Positions 1 to 7,571 of a DNA stretch of 29,778 nt are shown piece by piece; the first letter of the stretch is position 1, and each line of letters starts with the position of its first letter. The notes below the pieces were generated by a model that made no database searches, was not told the DNA's origin, and saw nothing but the letters and a program-made list of their open reading frames with translations. This DNA is from JAYENK01 sp034722035 (GTDB lineage: Bacteria; Patescibacteriota; Patescibacteriia; Patescibacteriales; UBA12075), in contig JAYENK010000042.1 of the NCBI GenBank assembly GCA_034722035.1, positions 1 to 29,778 of the forward strand, in the 5' to 3' direction. The position numbers and the translations under genes are program-made.

Positions 1-84
1 GTGGGCCGAGTAGGATTCGAACCTACGAAGGTATAAACCGCGAGATTTACAGTCTCGAGCATTTGACCACTCTGCAATCGACCC
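1..84 (-). tRNA. tRNA-Tyr (anticodon GTA), 3' end cut by window edge
   Basis: Read on the minus strand, the sequence folds as a class II tRNA. The acceptor arm GGGTCGA pairs with TCGGCCC (one T-G pair). There is a short D arm, an anticodon stem CGAGA/TCTCG around loop CTGTAAA, a long variable arm with a GG/CC stem, and T arm GTAGG-TTCGAAT-CCTAC. The anticodon GTA (positions 48-50) reads tyrosine codons, and a long variable arm is normal for bacterial tRNA-Tyr. After the discriminator A only one C is visible before the window ends, so whether CCA is encoded cannot be told. The gene lies 3 bases after the stop of the preceding coding sequence and is probably on the same transcript. Confidence 0.95.
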
Positions 85-87
85 ATT

Positions 88-702
88 TTATGATAATTTT
101 TTATTACACTCTTCTATCCAAATCCTCATTTGATCTAAAAGCTTTCTGTCAGCATATCTAATATGAATTAAGCCGTATTTCATTTTTCCAACTTTGTTTT
201 TGTTGAAATCTTTTCTTACGTAAGGCTTGGTGAATTGTTTTTTTGAAATTTTTATTTCCTTTGACCAATAGTCAACTAAATTTACCGGTTTTTGATTTGA
301 GTAACAATACAAATATACTCTTAATTTACTTTCCTTAACGCCACATACTATTCGTAAAAATTTTAAAAAAACTTTTATAATCCCTAAATCGCTATTTGCA
401 AAATCAATTATCTTTTCACCATCCCATTTTGAGCCCTCGCCCCAATACAACATTATCCCAGCAATTTTCAACTCTTTTTCATAGTTAGATAAACTTTTTT
501 TTAATTTAAATGTTGCATCCTGTCTGTCGTAAGCTAAATTTCTTGCTTCAATTCTGTTTCTCCGTTCAATATTATATTTTCTAAAAAAATAATATGTAGC
601 ATTATTTGAAGCATCTATAATCTTTGCAATATCTTTAACGCTATAGCCCTGTTTATAGTATTTTTTTATAATTGATAATTTATCCTTTTGTATCGTAGCC
701 AT
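88..702 (-). CDS. Helix-turn-helix protein with LAGLIDADG-like C-terminal region (putative)
   Basis: The protein has 204 residues. About residues 8-45 look like a resolvase-type helix-turn-helix (KQGYSVKDIAKIIDAS), followed by a basic linker. The rest contains a block I associate with small LAGLIDADG-like or HTH-endonuclease proteins of uncultivated bacteria: GIMLYWGEGSK near residue 82, then FANSDLGIIKVFLKFLR, then a YWSKEI segment. I cannot assign catalytic residues. It could be a free-standing homing-type endonuclease or a DNA-binding regulator. It starts with ATG at 702, placed 6 nt after a TATAAT box, so the mRNA is probably leaderless, and it ends 3 nt before tRNA-Tyr. It is separated from the exonuclease operon by a terminator and therefore has its own promoter. 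The coding call is strong; the function is a weak inference. Confidence 0.75.
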   Translation of the reverse strand: MATIQKDKLSIIKKYYKQGYSVKDIAKIIDASNNATYYFFRKYNIERRNRIEARNLAYDRQDATFKLKKSLSNYEKELKIAGIMLYWGEGSKWDGEKIIDFANSDLGIIKVFLKFLRIVCGVKESKLRVYLYCYSNQKPVNLVDYWSKEIKISKKQFTKPYVRKDFNKNKVGKMKYGLIHIRYADRKLLDQMRIWIEECNKKLS

Positions 703-708
703 ATTACA

Positions 709-737
709 ATTATATCAATGTTACTAGGTTCTGTAAA
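709..737 (-). promoter_or_regulatory. Promoter of the HTH gene, leaderless spacing
   Basis: On the minus strand TTTACA (732-737) is followed after 17 nt by TATAAT (709-714), preceded by TG to form an extended -10 box. Only 6 nt lie between the -10 box and the ATG at 702, so the expected +1 is the A of the start codon. The pgk promoter has the same geometry. Confidence 0.7.
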
Positions 738-752
738 CAGCTATCAATTTCC

Positions 753-780
753 AAAAATAAAATCCTTAAAAAAGGATTTT
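753..780 (-). terminator. Rho-independent terminator after the exonuclease operon
   Basis: The arms AAAATCCTT (759-767) and AAGGATTTT (772-780) form a 9 bp stem with a 4-nt loop. On the minus strand the stem is followed by A and then five T (757-753). It lies about 70 nt after the stop of the exonuclease gene and before the promoter of the next gene, so it separates the two units. The stem is AT-rich and of moderate strength. Confidence 0.7.
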
Positions 781-850
781 TATCCAATATTTTTCATGTT
801 TGAATGAATATAGAATATCATAAATACCCAAATAACGCAAGGGGCATTAG

Positions 851-1420
851 TTAGATAATTTTTCGTTCAAGCATCTCAAAAAAACAACGGGCAGTCGCTC
901 TAACGTCAGCCAAAGCATCATGGGCGCCGTCAAAACCCTCGTCGAATAAACAATGATGAAGCTCCATTAATTTGGGCCATTTATAACCATATTTTCCGGG
1001 AATCTGACAAAAATCGGTACTAGAATGCATCGTACAAAAACGAACCCGATCAAATAATTCGCTTTCAATTTTTTTGCGTAAAAACTCTGCTCCGATTATT
1101 TTTTCATCAAAACTAATATTATGACCAACTACAAGCTTGGCTGTTTCAATCATTTGTGAAAAATCCTTAAGTGCGCCAGTAAGCGCAATCCCCTCTTTGA
1201 TTGCTTGTTCGGTTGTAATCCCATGAACTACGGAAGAAGCCTCTGGAATAATAAATCCCTCCGGTTTAATTATCACATTCTCGCTCTTTAACTCCTTACC
1301 GTCTTTATCCATCAAAAGCCAAGCCAGTTGTACTAGACGAGGCCAGTTGTCTGTATCTGTTATTGGTGCTTTATAATTCCGGGGCAAACCGGTTGTTTCG
1401 GTATCAAAAAATAAAAACAT
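851..1420 (-). CDS. DnaQ-like (DEDDh) 3'-5' exonuclease
   Basis: This is a single-domain exonuclease of the DNA polymerase III epsilon/RNase T superfamily. All three motifs are visible: FDTETTG (Exo I), GHNISFDEK (Exo II) and HDALADVRA (Exo III, with the DEDDh histidine). These supply the two-metal catalytic acids. I use the ATG at 1420, giving 189 residues starting MFLFFDTETTG, because Exo I normally sits at the extreme N-terminus. An in-frame ATG at 1453 would add 11 hydrophobic residues, and neither start has a Shine-Dalgarno sequence. It is the last gene of the run hypothetical, GIY-YIG, exonuclease, and is followed by a terminator. It could proofread or process DNA or RNA ends; the substrate cannot be read from sequence. 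Confidence 0.88.
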   Translation of the reverse strand: MFLFFDTETTGLPRNYKAPITDTDNWPRLVQLAWLLMDKDGKELKSENVIIKPEGFIIPEASSVVHGITTEQAIKEGIALTGALKDFSQMIETAKLVVGHNISFDEKIIGAEFLRKKIESELFDRVRFCTMHSSTDFCQIPGKYGYKWPKLMELHHCLFDEGFDGAHDALADVRATARCFFEMLERKII

Positions 1421-1473
1421 AAAATCAGTTATAAAATAAAAAATAAATGTCATTACAAATTACTCTATGAACT

Positions 1474-1719
1474 TTAAAAACTTTTTACTAAATCTTTCTT
1501 GTCTTCTCGCTTCATCTTCTTAATCAGCGCTTCTTCTTTCATTGCGTAAGACTTGTTTTTTTTGCGCTTTAAATAAACCAGTTTTACCGGTCGTCTTGCT
1601 CGAGTATATTTAGAACCCAAAACAGAGGTATTATGTTCTTCAACTCGTCGTTTCAGGTCATTAGTCACTCCGGTATAATAAGTACCGTCCTTACATTCAA
1701 CTATATATACATGCCACAT
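1474..1719 (-). CDS. Small GIY-YIG nuclease domain protein
   Basis: This is an 81-residue, single GIY-YIG domain of the YhbQ/UPF0213 type. The N-terminus has the paired motif halves VYIVECKDGTYYTGVTNDL with the following RR.EEHN segment. The catalytic arginine candidate is in LKRRVEEHN, and a glutamate lies in the later helix (KEEALIKKMKR). The length is complete for the family. Such stand-alone domains are thought to be structure-specific DNA nucleases, but most are uncharacterised. It starts 6 nt after the stop of the upstream anchored protein and is followed 53 nt later by the exonuclease, so the two nucleases are probably co-transcribed. Confidence 0.88.
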   Translation of the reverse strand: MWHVYIVECKDGTYYTGVTNDLKRRVEEHNTSVLGSKYTRARRPVKLVYLKRKKNKSYAMKEEALIKKMKREDKKDLVKSF

Positions 1720-1725
1720 ATTAAT

Positions 1726-2541
1726 TTATAAACTACCCTCGCCCAAAGGATCATATCCCCCATCAACTTCATCTCCATCCAAAAATCCGTCACCGTCTGT
1801 ATCGGAATTGTTGATGTCGGTACCGTATTCTCTTTCTTCGACATCGCCAAGACCATCGTTATCACTGTCTATATTTTTTTCAAAAGCTTCTTGTAAAAAT
1901 TCATCTCCTTCTGGCGTAGAACTTGCGATAATCGCTTCGTCTTCCGTTGAGCCGAATGTAGTGGTTGCCTCGTCTTCTTCTAGGTCAACTATCGCAGACG
2001 GCTCACACCAGGCCAAAGAGTTTATACATTTTAAAGCGTTCCAAGCATGGTCAATCGGACAATCCTCTCCTTCATCCACTATAATATAATTATTTTTCTT
2101 AATACGTCGAAGTGAGGCCAAACAGCAATAATCATTATCACAAAAATTTTCCGGATCAATTATCGCTTCAATCGGCTCTTTTTCTTGCCGATCAATTTCA
2201 TCAGACATTTCTTGAACATCTCCTTTAAAATTATCTATCAAATAAACCGTGCCAACACTAATACATATACCGACAACAAGTCCAATGACAGCAAATAATA
2301 TTCCTCGTCGCTTGCCCTTGTCATGCAAATACTGTATTCTTTTGCCAAACTCTTCATCTTTTTTTTCATTTTTTGGCGAGGGGATAGTGCTAACCTTAGA
2401 TAAATCAACTCCTTCACCCAAATTTAAATTCTCTCGTGGCGGTACACTGCCAGGCTGAACAACATTCTTCATTTTGTCTGCTTCACGGTTTTTATCTCCG
2501 GTCTTATTCTGCTTTTCTTTATTGTCTACATCTTCAAACAT
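1726..2541 (-). CDS. Membrane-anchored protein with thrombospondin-3-type calcium loops
   Basis: I do not recognise this 271-residue protein as a whole. It has a charged cytoplasmic N-terminus (1-79), one membrane segment at about 80-102, and a long acidic extracytoplasmic part with six cysteines (134, 139, 140, 161, 172, 179) that could form disulfides. At 225-262 two aspartate-rich loops, DSDNDGLGD and DTDGDGFLDGDE, with the intervening GTDINN, match thrombospondin type 3 calcium-binding repeats. The orientation is inferred from the basic residues just before the membrane segment (KGKRRG). It starts 48 nt after the pgk stop and has no clear promoter of its own, so it is probably read through from pgk. 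A surface or cell-envelope role is likely. Confidence 0.8.
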   Translation of the reverse strand: MFEDVDNKEKQNKTGDKNREADKMKNVVQPGSVPPRENLNLGEGVDLSKVSTIPSPKNEKKDEEFGKRIQYLHDKGKRRGILFAVIGLVVGICISVGTVYLIDNFKGDVQEMSDEIDRQEKEPIEAIIDPENFCDNDYCCLASLRRIKKNNYIIVDEGEDCPIDHAWNALKCINSLAWCEPSAIVDLEEDEATTTFGSTEDEAIIASSTPEGDEFLQEAFEKNIDSDNDGLGDVEEREYGTDINNSDTDGDGFLDGDEVDGGYDPLGEGSL

Positions 2542-2589
2542 TTAATTTTAATATTAATCATTAATTTTCCAACCCAAGGCTAATCCATC

Positions 2590-3762
2590 TTAAGCGGAAA
2601 TTTTTAATTGCTTAAGACCGGGCATATCTTGCCCTGATAAATATGCCAACATTGCGCCACCACCGGTTGAGACCCAGTCCACGTATTCAAGCATTTTTAC
2701 CTGCCTAAGTGCGACTACAGTTTCACCTCCCCCAACAATTCCAAAAGCAGAACCGCGAGAACGAGCTGCAACCGTACGGGCTATGCCAAACGTGCCATAT
2801 TTATATTTATTATCTTCAAACATCCCCATCGGCCCATTCCAAAAAACAGTTTTTGCTTCTTTGATTATTTTAGCGTACAGATTAATTGTCTTAGGACCAA
2901 TGTCAAATATATAATCTTTTACTTGAACATTGTTAACACTAGCTAAATGACTCTCCCATTTTCGTTTTTTACGCCCAACAATCACGTCAACCGGTAATAA
3001 AATATTATCTTTCTTAAATTTTTTGGCCAAATTAATACTTTTTTGATCCGCGACGGATTGTCCTATTTCCAATCCTGCTGCCGCTAAAAAATTATTAGCC
3101 ATGGCTCCGCCAATCAATATTTTATCTGCTTTTTTTAAAAACTTAGAAATTAAAGGCAACTTAGTATCTAATTTTACTCCTCCCAAAACCAAAACAAAGG
3201 GTTGTTTCGGTTTCAAGGTTTTGTCTAAATTTTCAAGCTCTTTTTCTAAAAGCAATCCGCCATAACTTGGTAAATAATTTTGAATAGCAACAATTGAAGC
3301 ATGTTGCCTATGCGACACGCCAAAAGCATTAAAAACAAAAATATCAGCCATTTTAGCCAGGCTCTTGGCCAGCTTTTTGCTGTTACGAAGTTCTTCTTTT
3401 TCGAATCTTATATTTTCTAATAATAGAATTTCTCCTTCTTTAAGCGCAATAAGTGCAGTACCAGCCTTAAAGCCGGTACAATCATCAACATGTTTAACTG
3501 TTTGCTTTAACAATTTACTCAAATGCACAGCAATCGGCTTGGTGCTGTATTTATCATTCTTTCTCCCGTCAGGCCGACCCAAATGAGTTAAAAGAATTAT
3601 CTTGGCTTTTTTCTGAATCAAATACTCTATCGTTGAAAGTGATTGTTTTAATTTGAAATCATCCAAAATTTTCCCATTTTCAATTCCTACGTTAAAATCA
3701 CAGCGGATCAATACTTTTTTCCCGCGTAATCCAGATATTTTTTTTATTGTTCTAACTCTCAT
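2590..3762 (-). CDS. pgk: Phosphoglycerate kinase
   Basis: It catalyses 1,3-bisphosphoglycerate + ADP to 3-phosphoglycerate + ATP in glycolysis, in the cytosol. The 390-residue length is typical. Family landmarks are in order: RCDFN (20-24), HLGRPDG (60-66), LLENIRF with its arginine (119), AFGVSHRQHAS (146-156), LGGVKLDTK (193-201, both catalytic lysines), FWNGPMGMFE (307-316), GGGET (344-348) and STGGGA near the C-terminus. Two catalytic positions differ conservatively from usual: the essential arginine after the DFN motif (Arg38 in human PGK) aligns with Lys37, and GGGDT is GGGET. It has its own promoter 6 nt before the ATG, implying a leaderless mRNA, although murJ ends only 44 nt upstream. 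Confidence 0.96.
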   Translation of the reverse strand: MRVRTIKKISGLRGKKVLIRCDFNVGIENGKILDDFKLKQSLSTIEYLIQKKAKIILLTHLGRPDGRKNDKYSTKPIAVHLSKLLKQTVKHVDDCTGFKAGTALIALKEGEILLLENIRFEKEELRNSKKLAKSLAKMADIFVFNAFGVSHRQHASIVAIQNYLPSYGGLLLEKELENLDKTLKPKQPFVLVLGGVKLDTKLPLISKFLKKADKILIGGAMANNFLAAAGLEIGQSVADQKSINLAKKFKKDNILLPVDVIVGRKKRKWESHLASVNNVQVKDYIFDIGPKTINLYAKIIKEAKTVFWNGPMGMFEDNKYKYGTFGIARTVAARSRGSAFGIVGGGETVVALRQVKMLEYVDWVSTGGGAMLAYLSGQDMPGLKQLKISA

Positions 3763-3768
3763 GAACTG

Positions 3769-3797
3769 ATTATACCATTTTTCGTGCTTTAACGCAA
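3769..3797 (-). promoter_or_regulatory. pgk promoter, leaderless spacing
   Basis: On the minus strand TTGCGT (3792-3797), a 17-nt spacer and TATAAT (3769-3774) with an upstream TGG forming an extended -10 box lie in the 44-nt gap after murJ. The -10 box ends 6 nt before the pgk ATG at 3762, which puts +1 at the start codon. No ribosome-binding site would be transcribed. Confidence 0.78.
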
Positions 3798-3806
3798 AAA
3801 TAATCG

Positions 3807-5420
3807 TTAAATCCCCCTAGCCTCGCCCTGATCATTTACATTAACCTTACGCCAAGACAAGCGGCGTTTACCGGCTTGCCAAAAATGAATAAACTCCTCG
3901 CTTTTAAGTAGAGAGCAAAAAGCGATATAAATAATAATACCGGCGATTCCGGCGAGTAGCCCCTGAGTCAATACCCCCCAAAGCCGAGTCATGTCAACAT
4001 ACGGCCAGACAAGAAGTTTTGACCCTTGAATAGCCAAACCGGAAGCCAAGGCGGCAATCGAAAATTTAACCGCCGAAAATAATATTCGCTCCTCCTCAAG
4101 ATCGCCCAACTCAAAACGCAGAAAAACCCAAAGAACAAAAAAATTTATAATATTTGCCAAAGAAAACGCCAGGGCCAATCCGGCCACGCCTAAACTACGA
4201 GACAAATAAAGCGCTAAGACTACGTTGATAGTCGCGGAAAACAAGCCAACAAAAAAAGGTGTACTGGAATTATGCCGGGCATAAAAAACTCGTACCAAAA
4301 GTGGTAGGCTAGCTTGAGCAAACAAAGACAAAGCAAAAAAACCAAGAGTGTTAATTGTCAGGACAGTATCCTGCCAGTCAAATTGGCCTGTTCCAAGTAT
4401 TACCCGAATAAGTTGCGCGCGCAAAGTTAAAAGTAGAACAGTTGAGGGAACTATAAAAAATAAAATCTGCCTAATCACAGTACTAAAACTACTCACCAAT
4501 TTTTTCTTATCAAAGGCTTCGCGGGAAAAGGCCGGAAAAGCGGCTACCGCAAAAGAAATTCCAAAAATACCAATCGGAAAACTTTGTAAATTATTGGCAA
4601 AATTAAAAATCGCGATTGAACCGCTATTTAATGTCGAAGCGACTACAGTAATAACAAGCAAATTAATCTGAGCAATTGCCAGGCTCATTGTGCGCGGCAA
4701 CATTAAACGTAATATTTCTCTTATATTTTTGTCGCGCAAATTAAATATGAGCTTATAGCGAAAACCAAAATGAAAAGCGGCGCTGGCTTGAATGAATAAA
4801 TGAAAAAATGCGCCCAAAACAACGCCCCAGGCCAAACCATGTAAACCAAATTTTGGCACAAAATAAAGCGCTCCGATTATAATACCAATATTATAAAAAA
4901 TCGGTGCTAACGAATAGATAAAAAATCGCTTTAGAGACTGAAGCACCCCGCCAAAAACACTAGAAAGCCCCAAAAACATTGGAGACAAAAACATTATTCG
5001 TGTTAAAGAAATTACAAGAAGCTGTTTTTCTCCGGAAAACCCGGGTGCGACTAACTTCATTAAAAAAGGCGCAAACAAAATACCGATACTGGAAATAACA
5101 ATAAGAGCCAAGCCCAAAATATTCAAAGCGTTATTGGCAAGCTCCCAAGCGTGCTTATGCTTTAGCTTTGATTCAAACAAGGAAACAAATAAAGGAATAA
5201 AGCCGGCTGAAAGAGCACCCAAAACAAGCAAATTAAAAATCAAATCAGGCACGCGAAAAGCAGTATAGTAAACATCTAAAGCATCACCCGCGCCAAATTC
5301 ACCGGCCAAAATACGATCACGAAAAATCCCCAAAAAACGACTAACAAGCGAAGACAGCGCTACCAAGAGCGCCGCCACCGTAATACTATTTATTTGAGTG
5401 GTAAATAATTTTTTAATCAT
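3807..5420 (-). CDS. murJ: Lipid II flippase MurJ (MviN family)
   Basis: This is a 537-residue polytopic protein of the MOP superfamily with about 14 hydrophobic segments. It moves lipid-linked peptidoglycan precursor across the cytoplasmic membrane. The N-terminus has the family signature SRFLGIFRDR with GAGDALDVYYTAFRVPDLI, which holds the conserved arginines and aspartate of the substrate cavity. I place the start at the ATG at 5420 (MIKKLFTTQ). An in-frame ATG two codons earlier lies at the edge of palindromic repeat copy A. No Shine-Dalgarno sequence is visible at either. Repeat copy A fills the whole gap to the upstream sugar kinase. With mreBCD and PBP2 in the same window, it indicates a peptidoglycan wall. 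Confidence 0.95.
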   Translation of the reverse strand: MIKKLFTTQINSITVAALLVALSSLVSRFLGIFRDRILAGEFGAGDALDVYYTAFRVPDLIFNLLVLGALSAGFIPLFVSLFESKLKHKHAWELANNALNILGLALIVISSIGILFAPFLMKLVAPGFSGEKQLLVISLTRIMFLSPMFLGLSSVFGGVLQSLKRFFIYSLAPIFYNIGIIIGALYFVPKFGLHGLAWGVVLGAFFHLFIQASAAFHFGFRYKLIFNLRDKNIREILRLMLPRTMSLAIAQINLLVITVVASTLNSGSIAIFNFANNLQSFPIGIFGISFAVAAFPAFSREAFDKKKLVSSFSTVIRQILFFIVPSTVLLLTLRAQLIRVILGTGQFDWQDTVLTINTLGFFALSLFAQASLPLLVRVFYARHNSSTPFFVGLFSATINVVLALYLSRSLGVAGLALAFSLANIINFFVLWVFLRFELGDLEEERILFSAVKFSIAALASGLAIQGSKLLVWPYVDMTRLWGVLTQGLLAGIAGIIIYIAFCSLLKSEEFIHFWQAGKRRLSWRKVNVNDQGEARGI

Positions 5421-5425
5421 ATGCA

Positions 5426-5529
5426 ATAATGCGAATATAGCGAATACGAATTATGCGAATTATAAAAATATTATTCGCATAATTCGTATTCGCGAGTATT
5501 CGCCTATAATTTGTAGATTCGCATTATAT
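5426..5529. repeat. Palindromic intergenic element, copy A
   Basis: The inner arms 5440-5460 and 5473-5493 are a perfect 21 bp inverted repeat around a 12-nt AT loop. The outer part of the stem (5431-5439 and 5494-5503) is imperfect. A conserved 22-nt tail (TAATTTGTAG...GCATTATA, 5507-5528) follows. ATAATGCGAAT at 5426-5436 is mirrored by ATTCGCATTAT at 5518-5528. The element lies between the sugar kinase and murJ, and its tail supplies the kinase stop codon (TAA, 5524-5526). It is the same family as 9416-9534 and 13598-13758. Confidence 0.92.
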
Positions 5530-6525
5530 TTGTTTTATTCCCCGCAAAATTTGCCTCTTTGTCAAAAGTCCATTTTGCGCGCCTTGTTCTGCTATAACTG
5601 AAGCGGTATTTTTTGAACTTAAATATAATGACTTCTGAATATCTCCATCAAAAAACTTTAAGCCAGCCACGAAAGTTGAACCAAAAGCATCGCCCACACC
5701 GGTTGTGTCCACTCTTGTTTTCTCATTCAAGATGTCCTGATGATAATATTTTTCGCCGTCATAAGCATCTGCCCCGTCATGACCACGTGTAATTAAAACG
5801 ATTTTGGGGCCACAATCCTTAATTAAAAATAAAAGATTTTTTATATTATTAAGAAATTTTAAACTTTTATTTTTATACTTAGGATTAGTCACTACCAATT
5901 CGATTGCTTCGTCCTGATTGACGGATAAAACTTCTGTCTTAGCCAAATATTTGCCGATCTTAGAAAAACCGGCGTGCAATTGAATGTGCCCCGGATTCCA
6001 GGCAATTTTAGCCTTAGTTTTAAAAACATTATTCAAAACGCTCTGCCATTTTCCTGAAAGTGAAGTCATGTAGACCCATTTAGCACAGTCTAAGTCACGC
6101 ACTTGCGCCGGGGTAATTTTTAATTTTTCATTAGCGGCCCGATTGGAAAATACCACATGTTCGTGCTCTTGCCCCACAAGAAGAAAAGAAAAACCAGTAC
6201 TATTCTTTTTGATAACTTGCATTAGAGAAGTTGAAACATTATGCTCTATAAAATTAGTCATAATCCGCTGTCCTCGCTCATCATCCCCAACCGCTACCAT
6301 CGCCGCCGTCTTAAAATCAAGACGTGACAAACAAACCGCCGCATTCGACGCGCCACCACCAAAAGTTGAATAAGCCTGGTCAACTTTAATTTTAGCGCCA
6401 TACTCAAAAGCAAATAAGCGTTGTTGTAAAATATTGTCTTTATTTTCGATAATCACGCCTTCGTCGGTAAAAACCGTAATATCCTCAGTCGTGCCTCCGA
6501 GTGTTATAAAATCATATTTTGGCAT
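5524..6525 (-). CDS. PfkB-family carbohydrate kinase (ribokinase fold), substrate unknown
   Basis: This 333-residue protein phosphorylates a sugar or nucleoside with ATP. The first PfkB signature is GGGASNAAVCLSRL (56-69), the mid motif SVNQDEAIEL is at 201-210, and the second signature DTTGVGDAF is at 273-281 with catalytic Asp279 and its anion hole. The N-terminal extra strand region around residues 25-45 would form the lid. It could act on ribose, fructose or a nucleoside; the sequence does not decide. The gene sits alone between a terminator and repeat copy A, with a possible extended -10 promoter of its own. The C-terminal codons run into the repeat tail, which provides the stop. Confidence 0.9.
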   Translation of the reverse strand: MPKYDFITLGGTTEDITVFTDEGVIIENKDNILQQRLFAFEYGAKIKVDQAYSTFGGGASNAAVCLSRLDFKTAAMVAVGDDERGQRIMTNFIEHNVSTSLMQVIKKNSTGFSFLLVGQEHEHVVFSNRAANEKLKITPAQVRDLDCAKWVYMTSLSGKWQSVLNNVFKTKAKIAWNPGHIQLHAGFSKIGKYLAKTEVLSVNQDEAIELVVTNPKYKNKSLKFLNNIKNLLFLIKDCGPKIVLITRGHDGADAYDGEKYYHQDILNEKTRVDTTGVGDAFGSTFVAGLKFFDGDIQKSLYLSSKNTASVIAEQGAQNGLLTKRQILRGIKQI

Positions 6526-6558
6526 ATCTATAGCTTAATTTTAAATTAAACTATTAGT

Positions 6559-6567
6559 AGTATATCA
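6559..6567 (-). promoter_or_regulatory. Possible extended -10 promoter of the sugar kinase
   Basis: On the minus strand TGATATACT has the TG-n-TATACT layout of an extended -10 box, about 34 nt before the ATG at 6525 and just after the terminator at 6581-6617. The expected -35 position is only an AT run. The position is logical but the motif is short. Confidence 0.4.
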
Positions 6568-6580
6568 CAAACTCTCGAAT

Positions 6581-6617
6581 AAAAAAAGACGTGAAATTAG
6601 CTAATTTACGTCTTTTT
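6581..6617 (-). terminator. Strong terminator after the ABC exporter operon
   Basis: AAAAAGACGT (6583-6592) pairs with ACGTCTTTTT (6608-6617). Inside is a second perfect palindrome AAATTAG/CTAATTT with one bulged base. Seven T follow on the minus strand (6587-6581). It lies 13 nt after the stop of the DUF4340 gene. Because both sides carry A/T runs it could work in both directions, but all nearby genes are on the minus strand. Confidence 0.88.
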
Positions 6618-6629
6618 AATATCTTAACT

Positions 6630-7571
6630 CTATCTCAAATCACGGATACTCTTATCAAGCTCATCGCGTTGCTCTTTTGTAATCAAGTAAACATTGTCAC
6701 TACTGCCCTTTTTTGCATAATACAAAGAATCTGTCTCATCTTCTTCCTTGCTCTCGCTTGCTCTTGTCTCACCCACCATCAAAATATTATCAACTCCTTC
6801 TCCGTTTGCCTGAATAATAATCAAATTTTTATCAAGACCGGTTCCGGCAAAAGTTTGCTCCGGGATCTCCACAGCACTTAAGCTAGACATAATCTCTATA
6901 ACAGCTTCCAATTTTTCCTCATCTACACTAAAAATATACGGCATAGTTCCGCCCCATCCGTCCTCTTCTTTTTCTACACTAAATTCTCGAGTTGGGTATT
7001 GAAAACGAATTTTATTAATTTTTTCGCTTTCACTATTAAATATTTCTCTATCATACCAATCGTTATGCCAAAAAGCGACATTAAATCCTGCTTTGACCAA
7101 ATACGTTTCATCAATATCAGACATAGTAATGTAAGTACTATTAAAATCAGAACCGGTTTTGCCAATAATAAATTCTTTAATCACAGTCTCACCCTGCATC
7201 AATTTAATTTGTGCTCCGCTTTCCGGGCTAGCCGAAAATTCATCTTTTTTATTTTTATTGGTGCTAACAATTTCCAACTCAGCCTCGGCAGAATCTTTTA
7301 AAGCCTTTTGGATCGAATCAACCTGTGCTTGTTTTAAATAAAAATCTTTAGTGCCGACCACACGCCATTTATCTCCCACTTTTTCAAGTGAAGTCTCCTC
7401 TTCTTTAAAATTAATATCAATCCGACTTATTTGATCGACCTGTATTTCTGCCAAAATATTTTTCGGTTTGTTTGCTTCTTCCTGCCAATCCTTAAACGGA
7501 CCCTCTTTAATAAAAGCTAATATCACCAAAGCAATTAAAATTCCCCCTAAAAACAAATTCTTTTTACTCAT
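6630..7571 (-). CDS. DUF4340 domain protein, membrane-anchored ABC exporter accessory
   Basis: This 313-residue protein has an N-terminal membrane anchor (LFLGGILIALVILAF, residues 6-20) and a long extracytoplasmic region. The pattern (ISRIDINF, then a lysine/tryptophan segment KVGDKWRV, then VIKEFIIGKTG and an ETYLVKAG block) matches the DUF4340 family. DUF4340 proteins usually follow GldA/GldF/GldG-type ABC exporters, as here; their biochemical role is not established. The start overlaps the end of the thioredoxin-like gene by 8 nt, implying translational coupling. It is the last gene before the strong terminator at 6581-6617. Confidence 0.85.
   Translation of the reverse strand: MSKKNLFLGGILIALVILAFIKEGPFKDWQEEANKPKNILAEIQVDQISRIDINFKEEETSLEKVGDKWRVVGTKDFYLKQAQVDSIQKALKDSAEAELEIVSTNKNKKDEFSASPESGAQIKLMQGETVIKEFIIGKTGSDFNSTYITMSDIDETYLVKAGFNVAFWHNDWYDREIFNSESEKINKIRFQYPTREFSVEKEEDGWGGTMPYIFSVDEEKLEAVIEIMSSLSAVEIPEQTFAGTGLDKNLIIIQANGEGVDNILMVGETRASESKEEDETDSLYYAKKGSSDNVYLITKEQRDELDKSIRDLR

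Noticed and set aside
5398..5601. Plus-strand open frame of 67 codons
   Set aside because: It is mostly a translation of palindromic copy A plus antisense of the sugar kinase end. Its residues are N/I/R-rich with no recognisable domain.
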